NCBI RefSeq assembly: GCF_036409155.1
Contig: NZ_JAZGLW010000011.1
Location: 1-23,921 of the forward strand
DNA length: 23,921 nt
DNA from: Mycobacterium sp. 050128
Lineage (GTDB): Bacteria; Actinomycetota; Actinomycetes; Mycobacteriales; Mycobacteriaceae
Direction of reading: 5' to 3'
Part shown: in pieces, positions 1-9,323 of the stretch
Layout of the letters: every line of letters begins with the position of its first letter
Position numbering within the stretch: the first letter of the stretch is position 1
The notes under the pieces: model-generated
The model's input: only the letters and a program-made list of their open reading frames with translations
Told to the model about the DNA's origin: nothing
Databases searched by the model: none
Program-made: the position numbers and the translations under genes

Positions 1-85
1 TACGGCTGGTCGGCTTCCCTGACGACTGTTCCTTCGGCATGACTCCATCCTCGTTTCCAAGGTCAGGAGCCTCCGGGATTTCCAC
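1..85 (-). CDS. 5' end of an unidentified gene running off the left edge
   Basis: An open frame on the minus strand starts at a GTG at 85 and has no stop before the window edge, giving 28 codons that begin VEIPEAPDLGNEDG. A GAAAGG ribosome binding site lies about nine bases upstream of the GTG. An in-frame ATG at 40 (MPKEQSSGKPTSR) also has a GAGGA at suitable distance, so the true start may be there. The peptide is hydrophilic and too short to place in a family. Only the start context supports the call. Confidence 0.35.
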   Translation of the reverse strand, partial: MEIPEAPDLGNEDGVMPKEQSSGKPTSR

Positions 86-245
86 GGCGATTCACCTTTC
101 TGCAGTGACGGCGGTTATCTCGCCGTTACTCGGTGCGGTCTTTGGCGAGCAGTTCGCGGACCCTTGCGTCTGTCAATAGTTGTGGCTCAGTATGTCCTGG
201 GGCCCCGCAGGCGCGGTGCGCGCCCGACAAGGGGGCTGGTGTCTG

Positions 246-749
246 ATGACCTGGACGACTCAGCTCATCTACCCCGCCGCAGGACTGACTGCTGCCGACA
301 CCGCGGCACTGGCCGAGGCCCTTGGTAGGGCCGACGTCAGCTACGACGCTGGCAGTAATCGGCTGCAGATCACCCTGGCGGTGGAGGCCTCGACCCTGGC
401 GGAAGCCACCGGAGTGGGTCTGAGCGCCGCGGCCGCGGCTACCGGTCTTGCGGCACCCATCCGATTGCTGGTGCAGAGCGCCGCTGATTTCGTCGCCGAC
501 ACTGAGCACCCACCACCGCTGAACCTTGACCTCATTGGAATCACCGAGATCGCTGGTGAGTTCGGCGTTTCCCGCCAGCGCGCCGGACAACTCGCCGACG
601 ACGCGGACTTTCCCGCACCCGTCGTGCATACGGCCAGTCGCCGGCTCTACACAAGGGCATCCGTGCGGGCCTTCCACAAACGCTGGACGGCTGCCCGTAA
701 CCCGCGCGGTGGGCGCCGGCGCAGACAGACCCAACCGGCAAGCACCTAA
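246..749 (+). CDS. small helix-turn-helix DNA-binding protein
   Basis: This 167-residue protein probably binds DNA as a regulator; its target is unknown. Residues 1-90 form an alanine-rich domain of alternating predicted helix and strand that I do not recognise. Residues 99-150 read as a MerR/AlpA-like winged helix: ITEIAGEFGVSRQRAGQL, then FPAPV and a basic RRLYTRASVRAF stretch, as in excisionase-type proteins where the wing precedes an R-x-Y/W core. The tail is arginine-rich. I chose the ATG at 246 because a GGGGG tract sits ten bases upstream; the frame is open back to 180 but that extension has no better start. It stands alone, about 190 bases before the first kinase. The HTH is seen by eye only, so the DNA-binding role is an inference. 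Confidence 0.6.
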   Translation: MTWTTQLIYPAAGLTAADTAALAEALGRADVSYDAGSNRLQITLAVEASTLAEATGVGLSAAAAATGLAAPIRLLVQSAADFVADTEHPPPLNLDLIGITEIAGEFGVSRQRAGQLADDADFPAPVVHTASRRLYTRASVRAFHKRWTAARNPRGGRRRRQTQPAST

Positions 750-753
750 CGCC

Positions 754-945
754 ATGCAGAAGCGGTTTGCCACCGATGGCCAAGGTCTGTCTGCCTGGGA
801 GGGGGCGGTGAGCGTGGCACATTCGTTCGACAGCGCTGCGCCAACTCCGCTGGGCGACAACGCAATCGAGGAGGTGAGCGTCACGTCGTGCCGTGACCAG
901 CCCCGCGAGGACCGCGAGACGCATCGGGGTATCAATGCCGCTTAG
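754..945 (+). CDS. possible 63-aa leader ORF overlapping the kinase start
   Basis: An ATG-started frame of 63 codons fills the gap between the HTH gene and the first kinase and ends at a TAG that overlaps the first codons of the kinase (ATG at 935). Third codon positions are GC-rich. An internal GTG near 808 has a GGGAGGGGG tract just upstream and could be the real start. The peptide (for example [15 protein letters not shown]) matches no family I know. The overlap is the arrangement expected for translational coupling, but it could be chance in high-GC DNA. Confidence 0.3.
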   Translation: MQKRFATDGQGLSAWEGAVSVAHSFDSAAPTPLGDNAIEEVSVTSCRDQPREDRETHRGINAA

Positions 946-2974
946 CGAAGGTGCACAGTTCGCCGGCTACACGCTGGTGCGGTTGCTGGGTAGCGGAGGG
1001 ATGGGCGAGGTGTACTTGGCCCGCCACCCCCGTTTCCCGCGCCTGGAGGCGCTCAAGGTGTTGCACACTGAGTACTCGGCCGACCCCGATTTCCAACAGC
1101 GGTTTAACCGGGAGGCCGAGTTAGCTTCGGGATTGTGGCATCCCCACATCGTGGGGGTGCATGACCGCGGCGAATTCGACGGCCAGCTGTGGATCACCAT
1201 GGACTATGTTGACGGCGCCGATTTGGGCGCGGTGGTCAGCGCGAACTATGCGTCCGGAATGCCGGGCGAGGCCGTCGTGGCGGTGGTCAACGCGGTGAGC
1301 GACGCCTTAGATCACGCTCATCACCGCGGCCTGCTGCACCGCGACGTCAAGCCCGCCAACATTATGGTCAGCCGGGCCGATGACACCGGAGAGTCACGAA
1401 TCCTGTTGAGCGACTTCGGTATCGCGCGCCCGATCGACGACGCGAGCGGCCTGACCGCGACCAACATGGCGGTCGGAACCGTGAACTACTGCGCACCCGA
1501 ACAGCTGATGGGCGGTTCACTGGACGGCCGGGCAGACCAATACGCGCTGGCAGCAACCGCCTACTACCTGTTGACCGGCACCAAGATGTTCGCCAATCTG
1601 CCTGCGGTGGCAGTTATTAGCTCCCATCTGACCGCGCCACCGCCACTTCCTGGAGCCCTTCGTCCCGACCTGGCCATCACCGATGCCGTGTTTGCCCGGG
1701 CTCTGGCGAAAGATCCGCGGCAACGCTTCCAACGGTGCAGCGAATTCGCGGCGGCGTTGGCCGATCAACTCCGCTTTGCGCCATCTTCACACAACCCGGC
1801 GGCTCAAGCAGCCGGCCAGCCAGCCAGCGAGACCCGGCCGTGGACAACGACCCGGCCTGATCGGACTCCACCGTCGCCTGAGCCGGTCGCCGCCGCGCTC
1901 ACCGCGCCACCACAGCCACCTCGGCGACCGCACACAAGCCCGGGATGGCCGCCGACGCCGCCCAACCCGCATCATGAAGGCTCACCACCCCGGCCGGCAC
2001 GACAGCGCCGATGGCTACGGGCCGCGGCCGCGGCGGCCGTGGTGCTCGCCGCCGCCGGCGTGCTCGCGTATTTCGTCCTGCCGCACGGCGCTCAGACCCC
2101 TTCCCCACCGGACACGACATCGGCTCAAGAGGCTGCCCGGCTGGCCGCGCAGCACTATCTCGAGGCGCTCTCGCGGGGGGACGCCGACACGGCATTGTCG
2201 TTGGCAACCACCGCCCCGGCCACAGCACAGTGGGTCAGCGCCGACGCCCTGCACACCCAATTGGCGTCAACACCGATCACCGACATTACCGTCACCTCAG
2301 CTCCCCCGGCATCCGGCGATGACCCAGCCAGCGTCCAGTACGTGATTTTGTCCGCCCGCTTCGGGCCGACCTCGTCACAGACGCGTATCGCATTGCACCG
2401 CCACGGCAACGACTGGAAACTCGACACCGCCACCGTGCCCGTCGACATCGGAACGCCAGGCACCACCAGTGCCACGTTCAAGGCAGTCGCACTGCTCGGC
2501 ATCGCAACGAACGGAACAACCCCGGTCTCGGTTTTCCCAGGCGCCCTGGCCGTCTCCTCGTCGAACCGCTTCATCGACATCACCGCCCAGGCGCCCCCGG
2601 TACTGCTGAATGCTTTGGGCGCCAACACCACCCACCCCAGCATCCAACCCGTAGCTACCCTCAACGATGCCGGCCTGCAAGCCTCCAAAACGGCCATCGA
2701 CAACTGGCAGCATTACTGCTACCAAGGAGTCGCCCCGCCACCGGAGTGCAACACCCTGGACACCGGTGACACCAAAGTATCGGTGATCGGTGCCGGTGAT
2801 TTCTCCGACACCCGGTTCACCTTCGATCCCAACACCATGTTGGTGACCTTATCAGGCAGCGTCGTGTACAACGCTCACTCACCAACCACCAGCAGAGTGA
2901 TCTACAAAGCCAGCGGCACAGTCGATTTGACCAAAGATCCCCCGGTGTATTCATCCACCCCCAACCATCGTTAG
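935..2974 (+). CDS. PknF-like transmembrane Ser/Thr protein kinase (first of tandem pair)
   Basis: Membrane-anchored Hanks-type kinase of 679 residues that would phosphorylate Ser/Thr of intracellular proteins in response to an outside signal. Residues 1-275 are the kinase domain: glycine loop GSGGMG at 19-24, ATP lysine K41, HRD-x-K-P-A-N with catalytic D137, DFG at 160-162, activation-loop T174 and T176, and APE at 187-189. A proline-rich linker follows, then one membrane span at about 361-383 and an ectodomain of roughly 295 residues that starts like an NTF2-type fold ([15 protein letters not shown]) and carries a conserved cysteine pair (CYQG...PEC). The MPLSEG start closely resembles Mycobacterium PknF (MPLAEG). 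An upstream in-frame GTG at 893 lies 15 bases after a perfect AGGAGGTGA and would add 14 residues. PknF is shorter outside the membrane, so this is a paralogue rather than the orthologue. Confidence 0.93.
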   Translation: MPLSEGAQFAGYTLVRLLGSGGMGEVYLARHPRFPRLEALKVLHTEYSADPDFQQRFNREAELASGLWHPHIVGVHDRGEFDGQLWITMDYVDGADLGAVVSANYASGMPGEAVVAVVNAVSDALDHAHHRGLLHRDVKPANIMVSRADDTGESRILLSDFGIARPIDDASGLTATNMAVGTVNYCAPEQLMGGSLDGRADQYALAATAYYLLTGTKMFANLPAVAVISSHLTAPPPLPGALRPDLAITDAVFARALAKDPRQRFQRCSEFAAALADQLRFAPSSHNPAAQAAGQPASETRPWTTTRPDRTPPSPEPVAAALTAPPQPPRRPHTSPGWPPTPPNPHHEGSPPRPARQRRWLRAAAAAAVVLAAAGVLAYFVLPHGAQTPSPPDTTSAQEAARLAAQHYLEALSRGDADTALSLATTAPATAQWVSADALHTQLASTPITDITVTSAPPASGDDPASVQYVILSARFGPTSSQTRIALHRHGNDWKLDTATVPVDIGTPGTTSATFKAVALLGIATNGTTPVSVFPGALAVSSSNRFIDITAQAPPVLLNALGANTTHPSIQPVATLNDAGLQASKTAIDNWQHYCYQGVAPPPECNTLDTGDTKVSVIGAGDFSDTRFTFDPNTMLVTLSGSVVYNAHSPTTSRVIYKASGTVDLTKDPPVYSSTPNHR

Positions 2975-3008
2975 ACAGTCGAGCGTGAACTGAGGAAGGT
3001 GAGCCCCG

Positions 3009-5075
3009 ATGCCGTTGAGCGAAGGTGCCTCGTTTGCCGGCTACACGGTGGTGCGGCTGTTGGGTGCCGGCGAGATGGGCGAAGTGTATTTGGCGCGCCA
3101 CCCCCGGTTGCCGCGGCTGGAGGCCCTCAAGGTGCTGCGCGCGGATCTGTCGGCCGACCCCAATTTCCAGAAACGTTTCATCCGTGAGGCCGATCGAGCC
3201 TCGCAGCTCTGGCATCCCCACATCGTGGCGGTCCACGACCGCGGCGAATTCAATGGCCAGCTCTGGATCGCCATGGACTACGTCAACGGCCCCAATCTTC
3301 ATACGGTCCTCACACAACGCCAGGGCCTGGGCCTGCCCCCGGCCGAGGTGCTCGCCGTGGTCAGCGCCGTCGGCGCGGCGTTGGATCACGCCCATCAGCT
3401 CCGCCTGCTGCACCGCGACGTCAAACCCGCCAACATTATGATCAGCCACCCCGATGACGGCAGCACTCCCCGAATCTTATTGAGCGACTTCGGTATCGCT
3501 CGCCCCGCCGACGACAACGACGTGACAGCCAGCCTGATGACAGACACCGTCGAAACGTTGGGAACCTTCACCTACGCCGCACCCGAACTACTGCGCGGCG
3601 CCCCACTCGATGGCCGTGCCGACCAATACGCTCTGGCCGCCACGGCCTACCACCTCCTGACCGGCGTTCCACCCTTTTCCGATACAGATCCCATCTCGGT
3701 GATCCGCGCGCATTTGACCTCGCCACCTCCGCGCCCCGGAACCACCCGCCCGGACCTGACCATCACCGACGTGGTGTTCGTCCACGCCATGGCCAAAGAC
3801 CCCACCCAACGCTTCCCCCGGTGCAGCGACTTCGCCGCCGCCCTGACCAGCGAGCTCCAAAGCCCCGCCCCAACCCCGGCCCCAGGCGCATTGCCCCCGC
3901 CCACCTCAGCGCCCCTGGCCGCCCCGACTCCCCCGCACCACTTCATCCCGAGTTCCCCGGCACCCGGGCCCGGCCCACACCCCGCCTTCCCGCCACCGAG
4001 GGCCCCCCGCTACCCCACCCCGCCACCGCAGAGAGCACCTATACCGCGGCGCTCCCGCAAACGCGTTGTGGTATCAGCAGTTTCGGCACTGGCGGTGGTG
4101 GCCCTGCTGGTGGGCGGCGGCATCTTCGCGGTAGCCAAATTCAGCGGTCCCGACGCGGCCCAGCGTGCCGCGCAAGACGGCGAGGCCGCGCGCCTGGTGG
4201 GCCAGCACTATTTGGAGGCGCTGGCCACCGGCGACGCCCAGACCGCAGTGTCGCTGGGCGCCCAACAACCGGCTACCCCGCAACTTTTGACCGACAAGGC
4301 ACTCGTCGACCAGCTCTCGGCGACGCCGATCAGCGCGATCACCGCGACCAACGACCCGGCACGCAATCCGGACGCCTCGCCGGATACCCAACGCGTCGTG
4401 CTGTCGGCTCGCATCGGGCCCACCCCCACCCAAGCCGTCGTGACCGTCCACAAAAAAGACGGCCAGTGGAAGCTGGAGACCACCACCATCGCGGTCACGA
4501 TCACCGCACCGCCGAACTCCGCGGCCGCGATGAAAGCCCTTACCGTCGCCGGCGCGCTCACCAATGGGGCCAGCACGATCTCGGTGTTCCCCGGAACACC
4601 ACATGTCTCCTCGTCGAACCGCTACATCGACATCACCGCAGACACGACACCACTGCTGCTCGAAGCACTGACGGCGGCCAACCCATCCACCATCACACCC
4701 GTGATCGCGCTCAACGACGTCGGCCGTCAAGTATCACTAGAGACGGTCGATAGACGAGTGCACTACTGCTATGCCGGGGCCGCGCCGCCGGAAGGGTGTT
4801 GCCCCCCTGAAGGGTGTCGGCAAGTCGTCACCACCGGCCCCAACGCCATCGACAACGACAGTTTGAACGTGGACTCTCTTGAGACCACCGACGACATGCA
4901 TTACGACCTCGACGCCAACACCCTGAGGGTTCATGTCACTGGTGTCCTGCACTACCGCGCCCGCGCAACCCAGCAAGGTCGACCCGTGAACTTGCACGAA
5001 ACAATCCCCGTCGACGGCGGTGTCGATCTGAGCACCCAACCACCGGTCTTCCTGCGAAGAAAAGAACTGAAGTAA
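3009..5075 (+). CDS. PknF-like transmembrane Ser/Thr protein kinase (second of tandem pair)
   Basis: A 688-residue paralogue of the preceding kinase, 34 bases downstream and preceded by AGGAAGG eight bases before the ATG, so the two are probably co-transcribed. The kinase domain is complete: GAGEMG loop at 19-24, K41, HRD with D137, DFG at 160-162, APE at 191-193. Its activation loop is four residues longer and keeps several threonines (T173, T178, T180, T183). A very proline-rich linker (about 275-350) leads to one membrane span at 353-378 and an ectodomain homologous to that of its neighbour throughout ([21 protein letters not shown]). Near residues 593-603 a six-codon tandem duplication gives [11 protein letters not shown], adding cysteines that the first kinase lacks. 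All catalytic residues are present, so I expect an active kinase; the ligand is unknown. Confidence 0.93.
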   Translation: MPLSEGASFAGYTVVRLLGAGEMGEVYLARHPRLPRLEALKVLRADLSADPNFQKRFIREADRASQLWHPHIVAVHDRGEFNGQLWIAMDYVNGPNLHTVLTQRQGLGLPPAEVLAVVSAVGAALDHAHQLRLLHRDVKPANIMISHPDDGSTPRILLSDFGIARPADDNDVTASLMTDTVETLGTFTYAAPELLRGAPLDGRADQYALAATAYHLLTGVPPFSDTDPISVIRAHLTSPPPRPGTTRPDLTITDVVFVHAMAKDPTQRFPRCSDFAAALTSELQSPAPTPAPGALPPPTSAPLAAPTPPHHFIPSSPAPGPGPHPAFPPPRAPRYPTPPPQRAPIPRRSRKRVVVSAVSALAVVALLVGGGIFAVAKFSGPDAAQRAAQDGEAARLVGQHYLEALATGDAQTAVSLGAQQPATPQLLTDKALVDQLSATPISAITATNDPARNPDASPDTQRVVLSARIGPTPTQAVVTVHKKDGQWKLETTTIAVTITAPPNSAAAMKALTVAGALTNGASTISVFPGTPHVSSSNRYIDITADTTPLLLEALTAANPSTITPVIALNDVGRQVSLETVDRRVHYCYAGAAPPEGCCPPEGCRQVVTTGPNAIDNDSLNVDSLETTDDMHYDLDANTLRVHVTGVLHYRARATQQGRPVNLHETIPVDGGVDLSTQPPVFLRRKELK

Positions 5076-5090
5076 CACTGCATTGGTTTA

Positions 5091-5112
5091 CCGCCGCCCC
5101 ACGCGTCGGCGG
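5091..5112. terminator. possible bidirectional terminator hairpin between convergent genes
   Basis: CCGCCG at 5091-5096 pairs with CGGCGG at 5107-5112 across a ten-base loop, in the 40-base gap between the stop of the second kinase and the stop of the minus-strand membrane gene. No U-run follows, as is common for mycobacterial terminators. The stem is short, so support comes mainly from position. Confidence 0.35.
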
Positions 5113-5115
5113 CGA

Positions 5116-5832
5116 TCACCACTCCTGGTGGTATTCGTATCGGCGGCGGCGCAGGAAGTATCCGATGCCTCCCAGCACGATGGTCAGCACTATGGCGTCG
5201 GTGCCGAGCGCGAGGATGCCGAGTAGCCCCTTGGCGATGTCAACGGGCAGCGCGAGGATGCCAACGGACGCGGCGACCAGGTGCAGCAGTTGTGCGACGG
5301 CGACCGCGAGGGTCAGGCGCATGTGGGCGCGGTGGTAGGCGTGGGCGTCGGTGCCAGTCCAGGTGTGGTTGTCGATGTGGTGTTGTACCCATCCGGGCCG
5401 AAACCAGTTGATGAGTGATTCGGTGATCGGCCGGTTTCTGATCAGACCCGCGATGACAAAGATTTCGAAGACGATGCCGGGGATGTGCTGGCCGAACATG
5501 GTGATAATAGGTGATCGCGACACGAGGCCGACGACAACGGTGACGCCGTCAGCGGCGAGCAGGAATGCGGCGATCGGATCGAACCGGCGGGCACGCATGG
5601 CTGCGTAGACCACGCGTACTGCTGACACCACAGTGCTGATCAGCAACGCATCGAGTGCGGCTGCGCCGAGGTAGCGGGCCATGTAGTACGAGCCCATACC
5701 CAGCAACAGGCTGATGACACCGCGGCGCAGTTCGCCGTAGCCGGGTGCACCCAGGGTTGCTGGGACAGTCACCGGGCTGACAAGTTGTTCAGGACTTGGC
5801 TGTACTTGAGATTCAATCTTGTTGTCAATCAA
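5116..5832 (-). CDS. multi-pass membrane protein, VC0807/DUF3159-like
   Basis: A 238-residue integral membrane protein. After a hydrophilic N-terminus of about 35 residues come hydrophobic stretches consistent with five or six membrane spans (for example ISLLLGMGSYYMARYLG, LDALLISTVVSAVRVVY, GVTVVVGLVSRSP, IVFEIFVIAGLI, TLAVAVAQLLHLVAASVGILA, AIVLTIVLGGIGYFL) and a basic cytoplasmic tail. The layout resembles the VC0807 family of uncharacterised membrane proteins, but I hold that name loosely. It begins at a TTG at 5832 with AAGGA just upstream, and this start overlaps the last codons of the TetR gene, so its translation is probably coupled to the regulator. A TetR gene co-translated with a membrane protein suggests self-regulated transport or envelope remodelling; the substrate cannot be read from the sequence. 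Confidence 0.8.
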   Translation of the reverse strand: MIDNKIESQVQPSPEQLVSPVTVPATLGAPGYGELRRGVISLLLGMGSYYMARYLGAAALDALLISTVVSAVRVVYAAMRARRFDPIAAFLLAADGVTVVVGLVSRSPIITMFGQHIPGIVFEIFVIAGLIRNRPITESLINWFRPGWVQHHIDNHTWTGTDAHAYHRAHMRLTLAVAVAQLLHLVAASVGILALPVDIAKGLLGILALGTDAIVLTIVLGGIGYFLRRRRYEYHQEW

Positions 5833-6442
5833 GGGATTCCTTTCGTCGGGATCGGCCCTGAGCTGGGTACGGTGCTAGCAGGAATTCGTCGACGAACCGG
5901 GTGAAGGTGTCATCGACATGGTCCTGGTCGTTGGTGGTGAAGAACTCTATGATGAATCCCTGGAATGCGGCGAGGGCGATCCGCGAACGGGTTTCAGCGA
6001 CATGGCGTGGCATTCCTAACGCTTCGAGTCGTGCTTGGGAATTGCGGGTAAGCAAAGACAGTGTTTCCCAGGTGTATCTGCGGTATGGACTGTCAATGCC
6101 GCAGGCGGCGCCGAAGACCTGTAGCACGACGCGCAGATTGTTGTGACGCTCACCGCGTGTGCACTCGTACCAATCCTGAAAGCACCATGCGCGATGTGCG
6201 GCAAGGGAAACCGGTAGTTCTAACTCGTTGGTTGCCGGGATGGCGGCGCGTTGCTGTCGGGTTAGCACTTCCAGAATGAGCTGTTCTTTGCTGTCGAAGT
6301 AGTAGACCAGCATTCGCGCGCTGGTGCCCATCTGGGTGGCAAGCTCGCGTAGCGACGTATCGACCACGCCGGTACGCGCCAGAATCAGTCCTGCGGTCGC
6401 GAGGAGTTCTTCGCGTTTAGCGTGATCGATCGGGCGCGGCAT
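5825..6442 (-). CDS. TetR/AcrR family transcriptional regulator
   Basis: A 205-residue repressor-type protein. Residues 5-60 form the TetR DNA-binding domain, with the helix-turn-helix at about 29-50 (SLRELATQMGTSARMLVYYFDSK) including the family's YYFDSKEQL signature; residues 60-205 are the helical ligand-binding and dimer domain. I chose the ATG at 6442 (MPRPIDHAKRE) because the domain starts there, although the frame is open to 6520. Its end overlaps the start of the downstream membrane protein by eight bases, so the two form an operon. It is divergent from the GT87 gene, and the short gap holds an ATATG-CTT-CATAT repeat that is a plausible operator for both directions. The inducer is unknown. 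Confidence 0.88.
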   Translation of the reverse strand: MPRPIDHAKREELLATAGLILARTGVVDTSLRELATQMGTSARMLVYYFDSKEQLILEVLTRQQRAAIPATNELELPVSLAAHRAWCFQDWYECTRGERHNNLRVVLQVFGAACGIDSPYRRYTWETLSLLTRNSQARLEALGMPRHVAETRSRIALAAFQGFIIEFFTTNDQDHVDDTFTRFVDEFLLAPYPAQGRSRRKESLD

Positions 6443-6455
6443 ACTTGACTGTAAC

Positions 6456-6468
6456 ATATGCTTCATAT
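6456..6468. promoter_or_regulatory. inverted repeat ATATG-CTT-CATAT, candidate TetR operator
   Basis: Perfect five-base arms around a three-base spacer lie 13 bases upstream of the TetR start and 12 bases before the preferred GT87 start, in an AT-rich patch of an otherwise GC-rich region. Autoregulating TetR proteins usually bind such dyads between divergent genes. The arms are short, so this is a candidate only. Confidence 0.45.
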
Positions 6469-6480
6469 ACGAAGGGGGAT

Positions 6481-7839
6481 GTGAACCCGTCGGCACCTCC
6501 ACGCCCGTCACGCAACACAACAGACTACTCAGGCAATCGAAAGCGCCACGCCACCAGCGATTTACGTGCGGTCAGGCCACAATGGGTAATCGCGGCGTGG
6601 GCAGCGGCGCTACTTTCATTGCTGGTCCAGCAATGGCTCGAACCGTTCACCGCTGACTCCCACATGGGCATGCTTACTAATGGTGGCGACCTCGACATCT
6701 ACTGCCACGGTGGGCTGCAAGTAGTCCACGGCGCAACCCTGTACGCCGCCGAACTCCCTGCCGGAGGCTGGTTCACCTACCCGCCGTTCGCGGCGATCAC
6801 ATTCATCCCCTTGGCGCTGTTGAGCTTTCCCGTGGCCAAGACGGCGTGGATGCTGGTGTCGTTCATGGCGCTGGCCACAACGATATGGCGCTGCGCAACC
6901 GTTTTGGGCTACCGGCGCGACCAACTCCTGGTTGCCTTCAGTGTGGCCATGGCACTCGTGGCCCTCGACGTCGAGGCCGTGCGCGGCACTCTGTGGCAAG
7001 GCCAGGTCAACCTCGTGTTGATGGCCATCGTTGTCTGGGATCTCACACGGCCCCGCGGTGCGTACTTGCGAGGCTGGTCGGTGGGCATCGCCACCGGCGT
7101 CAAACTCACTGCGGCGGTGTTTATTCCATACCTTCTGCTCACGCAGCAGTGGCGCGCCGCAATCGCGGCGATCACGACCTGCGCGGCCACAGTTGTACTG
7201 ACATGGCTTGTGCTGCCTGTCGATTCGGTGCAGTACTGGACGCATGCCGTGTTCCAGACCGACAGAATCGGTCCGTTGACTCACCCGGGCAACTATTCGA
7301 TCGGCGGCGTCCTTGCCACTTTGTGGGACCCCGCGCCGATGCCGACGATGTGGTGGTTGGTCGGCGACACGCTCGCGGGATTGGTGGGCTTGTGCGCTGT
7401 CTACCGAGCCGAGAGGGCAGGTCAGCGACTGCTTGCGATCACGATTACCGGTCTGCTTTCGTGCACGGTGCCGCCGCTGGCGTGGGGACACCACTGGCTG
7501 TGGCTGGTGTCGCTGTTGGCCGTCGCGCTGGATCGGATCGCCCGCAGTGCCGGGGCGGCGCGCTGCACCTGGGTGGTAACCACGGTGGCGGTCTACGCCG
7601 TTGCCTTCATGTGGTTCAACGCCTGGCTCTATCGCGCATCGCTGCGGATTCAATCGCACTATCCGACCTACATTCAGGCCTTGGATGCCGCCATCGACCA
7701 GATGGCTCGATTCGATAAGCTGCTCATCGTTGCCACACACCCGCTCCTGTTCTTGGTCGTTGCCGCCACGACGATCGCGACGCGCGGGCTCACCCCAGCA
7801 GGCGAGAAGAGCGAGCCTCCCCAACTGTCTAGTGGCTGA
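6481..7839 (+). CDS. GT87 family polyprenol-phosphate mannose-dependent glycosyltransferase
   Basis: A membrane-embedded GT-C glycosyltransferase of about 452 residues, of the kind that moves mannose or arabinose from a decaprenyl-phosphate donor onto envelope glycolipids (PimE is the characterised mycobacterial member). It shows the family pattern: a first span near the N-terminus, then an outer loop with the acidic DLDIY motif (D70, D72; PimE uses an Asp here), a conserved WFTYPPF segment, and about ten further spans with GQVNLVL, GVKLTAAVFIPYLL, HPGNYSIGG and WGHHWLW motifs. The start is uncertain: GTG at 6481 follows GAAGGGGG with very short spacing, and TTG at 6445 would leave only two bases to the divergent TetR start, so I prefer 6481. 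Acceptor sugar or lipid cannot be told. Confidence 0.85.
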   Translation: MNPSAPPRPSRNTTDYSGNRKRHATSDLRAVRPQWVIAAWAAALLSLLVQQWLEPFTADSHMGMLTNGGDLDIYCHGGLQVVHGATLYAAELPAGGWFTYPPFAAITFIPLALLSFPVAKTAWMLVSFMALATTIWRCATVLGYRRDQLLVAFSVAMALVALDVEAVRGTLWQGQVNLVLMAIVVWDLTRPRGAYLRGWSVGIATGVKLTAAVFIPYLLLTQQWRAAIAAITTCAATVVLTWLVLPVDSVQYWTHAVFQTDRIGPLTHPGNYSIGGVLATLWDPAPMPTMWWLVGDTLAGLVGLCAVYRAERAGQRLLAITITGLLSCTVPPLAWGHHWLWLVSLLAVALDRIARSAGAARCTWVVTTVAVYAVAFMWFNAWLYRASLRIQSHYPTYIQALDAAIDQMARFDKLLIVATHPLLFLVVAATTIATRGLTPAGEKSEPPQLSSG

Positions 7840-7928
7840 CGTGGTGGCGGTCCTGGAGCTTTCCGTAGAGCAAGCTCGATGGTGGCTTGGTGTTGTCCCC
7901 CAGTCGTTCTCCGGTCTATTGTGAGGCC

Positions 7929-9125
7929 GTGTCCAAGGCGCCGCACCGCCCGAGTGGCGGGGTGGCCGAGTTCGGCGCACTGCTGGCGCTGCTACACGAC
8001 GCTGCTGACCGGTTTCGAACGGTTCAAGCGACCTACCGTGTCTGGCGCCACGAAGAGCGCCTACTGGCGGCGTTCCGCGCCGACGCCGAGGAGCAGAAAC
8101 AGCGCGGCGCTTCCATCAGCAGCACCTCCGCCGTCGGCAGTGGCGATACCGAAGCCCCAGAGACCGAAGAGACGGTGCACATCTGGCGCGACGGCTCACG
8201 ATTCCGCGAAGAGCACCACGGCGGCCGCCGCGACGGCTACTACGGCGTCGCTGACGGTCCGCTGTGGTGGTTCTGGGACGCGCACATGGGCGCCATGAGC
8301 AACCAAGACGATCCGAGTGTCGGCAGCGGCGTCGGACAGCAGCTGGAGATCATGCTCAATCCCACACCGCTGCTCAACTCGCTGCGCTTCCGCGTGACCG
8401 GCAACGCCCAGGTTGCCGGCAAAGCCACGATCACCGCTCACGCCACCGCGCGCCCACACGATCCACGCCACACGGTGTTCCGCGGGCTTCACGAGCTCGG
8501 CACCGGCGCCCACCACTACCAGCTCGAGGTCGACCAGGAACGCGGAGTGCTACTCGCCGCCACCGCGATCCGCGACGAGCAGCCATTCCACCAGATCACC
8601 ACGCTCGCGATCCGCTTCGACGAGCCGATCCCCGCCGGCGTCTTCCAATTCGCGCCACCGCAAGGCGAACAGATCCAGCCCACCCGAGATCGCCGCCGGC
8701 TGCAGCGCCTCACGGTCACCGAAGCCCAACAACGTGTCCCTTTCACGATTTTCGTGCCAGAGCGCGTGACCGCGAGCTGGCGTGTGCACTGCGTGCTCGT
8801 TGAAGCCTCGCAGCGGCCACCAGCGCCGGCGCAAGTCTCGCTGAGCTACTACTCCGACGACGGGCACCAGAGCGTAACCATCTCGCAGATGACCGCGGCT
8901 GATGCTTCCCAGCAGTACGGGCACATGACCGCAGATAAGAACTGGCAAGAGGCAGCCCACGGTGAGCTGCCGGTCAGGGTTAGACCAGCCGAATGGTCTC
9001 AGGCCCAGGCATATCTCGAACGCGACGGAACGTTCGTATTCCTCGTCTCAGACAACCTCACAGGCGACCACCTCGCCACGATCGCGGCCGGCCTCAGACC
9101 CGCACCGAGCGCCGGCAGCATCTAA
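7929..9125 (+). CDS. LolA/RseB-fold-like protein without signal peptide
   Basis: A 398-residue protein whose first 240 residues resemble the LolA/RseB beta-sheet fold found in mycobacterial proteins annotated as outer-membrane lipoprotein-sorting or RseB-like: an early helix (RFRTVQATYRVWRHEERL), a strand pair TVHIWRDGSRFREEH, a middle stretch that reads YQLEVDQERGVLLAATAI, and FDEPIPAGVFQFAPPQGE, which matches the family ending of a strand pair and F-x-F/PP-x-G turn. The last 150 residues form a second unrecognised domain (PFTIFVPERV...SLSYYSDDGHQSVTISQM). No signal peptide, lipobox or membrane span is visible, which is odd for LolA proteins and suggests a cytoplasmic role. I chose GTG at 7929 after a TGAGG. 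It follows the GT87 gene by 89 bases in the same direction. Confidence 0.65.
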   Translation: MSKAPHRPSGGVAEFGALLALLHDAADRFRTVQATYRVWRHEERLLAAFRADAEEQKQRGASISSTSAVGSGDTEAPETEETVHIWRDGSRFREEHHGGRRDGYYGVADGPLWWFWDAHMGAMSNQDDPSVGSGVGQQLEIMLNPTPLLNSLRFRVTGNAQVAGKATITAHATARPHDPRHTVFRGLHELGTGAHHYQLEVDQERGVLLAATAIRDEQPFHQITTLAIRFDEPIPAGVFQFAPPQGEQIQPTRDRRRLQRLTVTEAQQRVPFTIFVPERVTASWRVHCVLVEASQRPPAPAQVSLSYYSDDGHQSVTISQMTAADASQQYGHMTADKNWQEAAHGELPVRVRPAEWSQAQAYLERDGTFVFLVSDNLTGDHLATIAAGLRPAPSAGSI

Positions 9126-9323
9126 CGAAACCGACGCCGCACGGCCGGACTCACCTATGACCTTGTCCCTGCTTGGAGGCGGTTTGATCGCTGCGCCGCT
9201 ACCATGGGATCCCTGGCAATCAATTCCGCCGGGGCGACGGAGCCCACGCAAATCCGCGGATTGACGGTGGATGTCTCGGCCAGCGAAATATTCACCTATT
9301 CCCCATCTTTCGTGAGGATAGTT

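Noticed and set aside
126..935. 269-codon minus-strand frame over the HTH gene
   Set aside because: It lies antisense to a better-supported gene and has the Gly/Arg/Ser/Cys-rich composition of a shadow frame. Only its last residues (LLTDARVRELLAKDRTE) look protein-like, which is not enough.
3009..5075. Second kinase as a pseudokinase because its glycine loop reads GAGEMG
   Set aside because: GxGxxG is still satisfied and K41, HRD D137, DFG and APE are all present, so activity is expected.
6616..7980. 454-codon minus-strand frame opposite the GT87 gene
   Set aside because: It is antisense to a clear multi-span glycosyltransferase and its translation is Arg/Gln/His-rich with no domain pattern.
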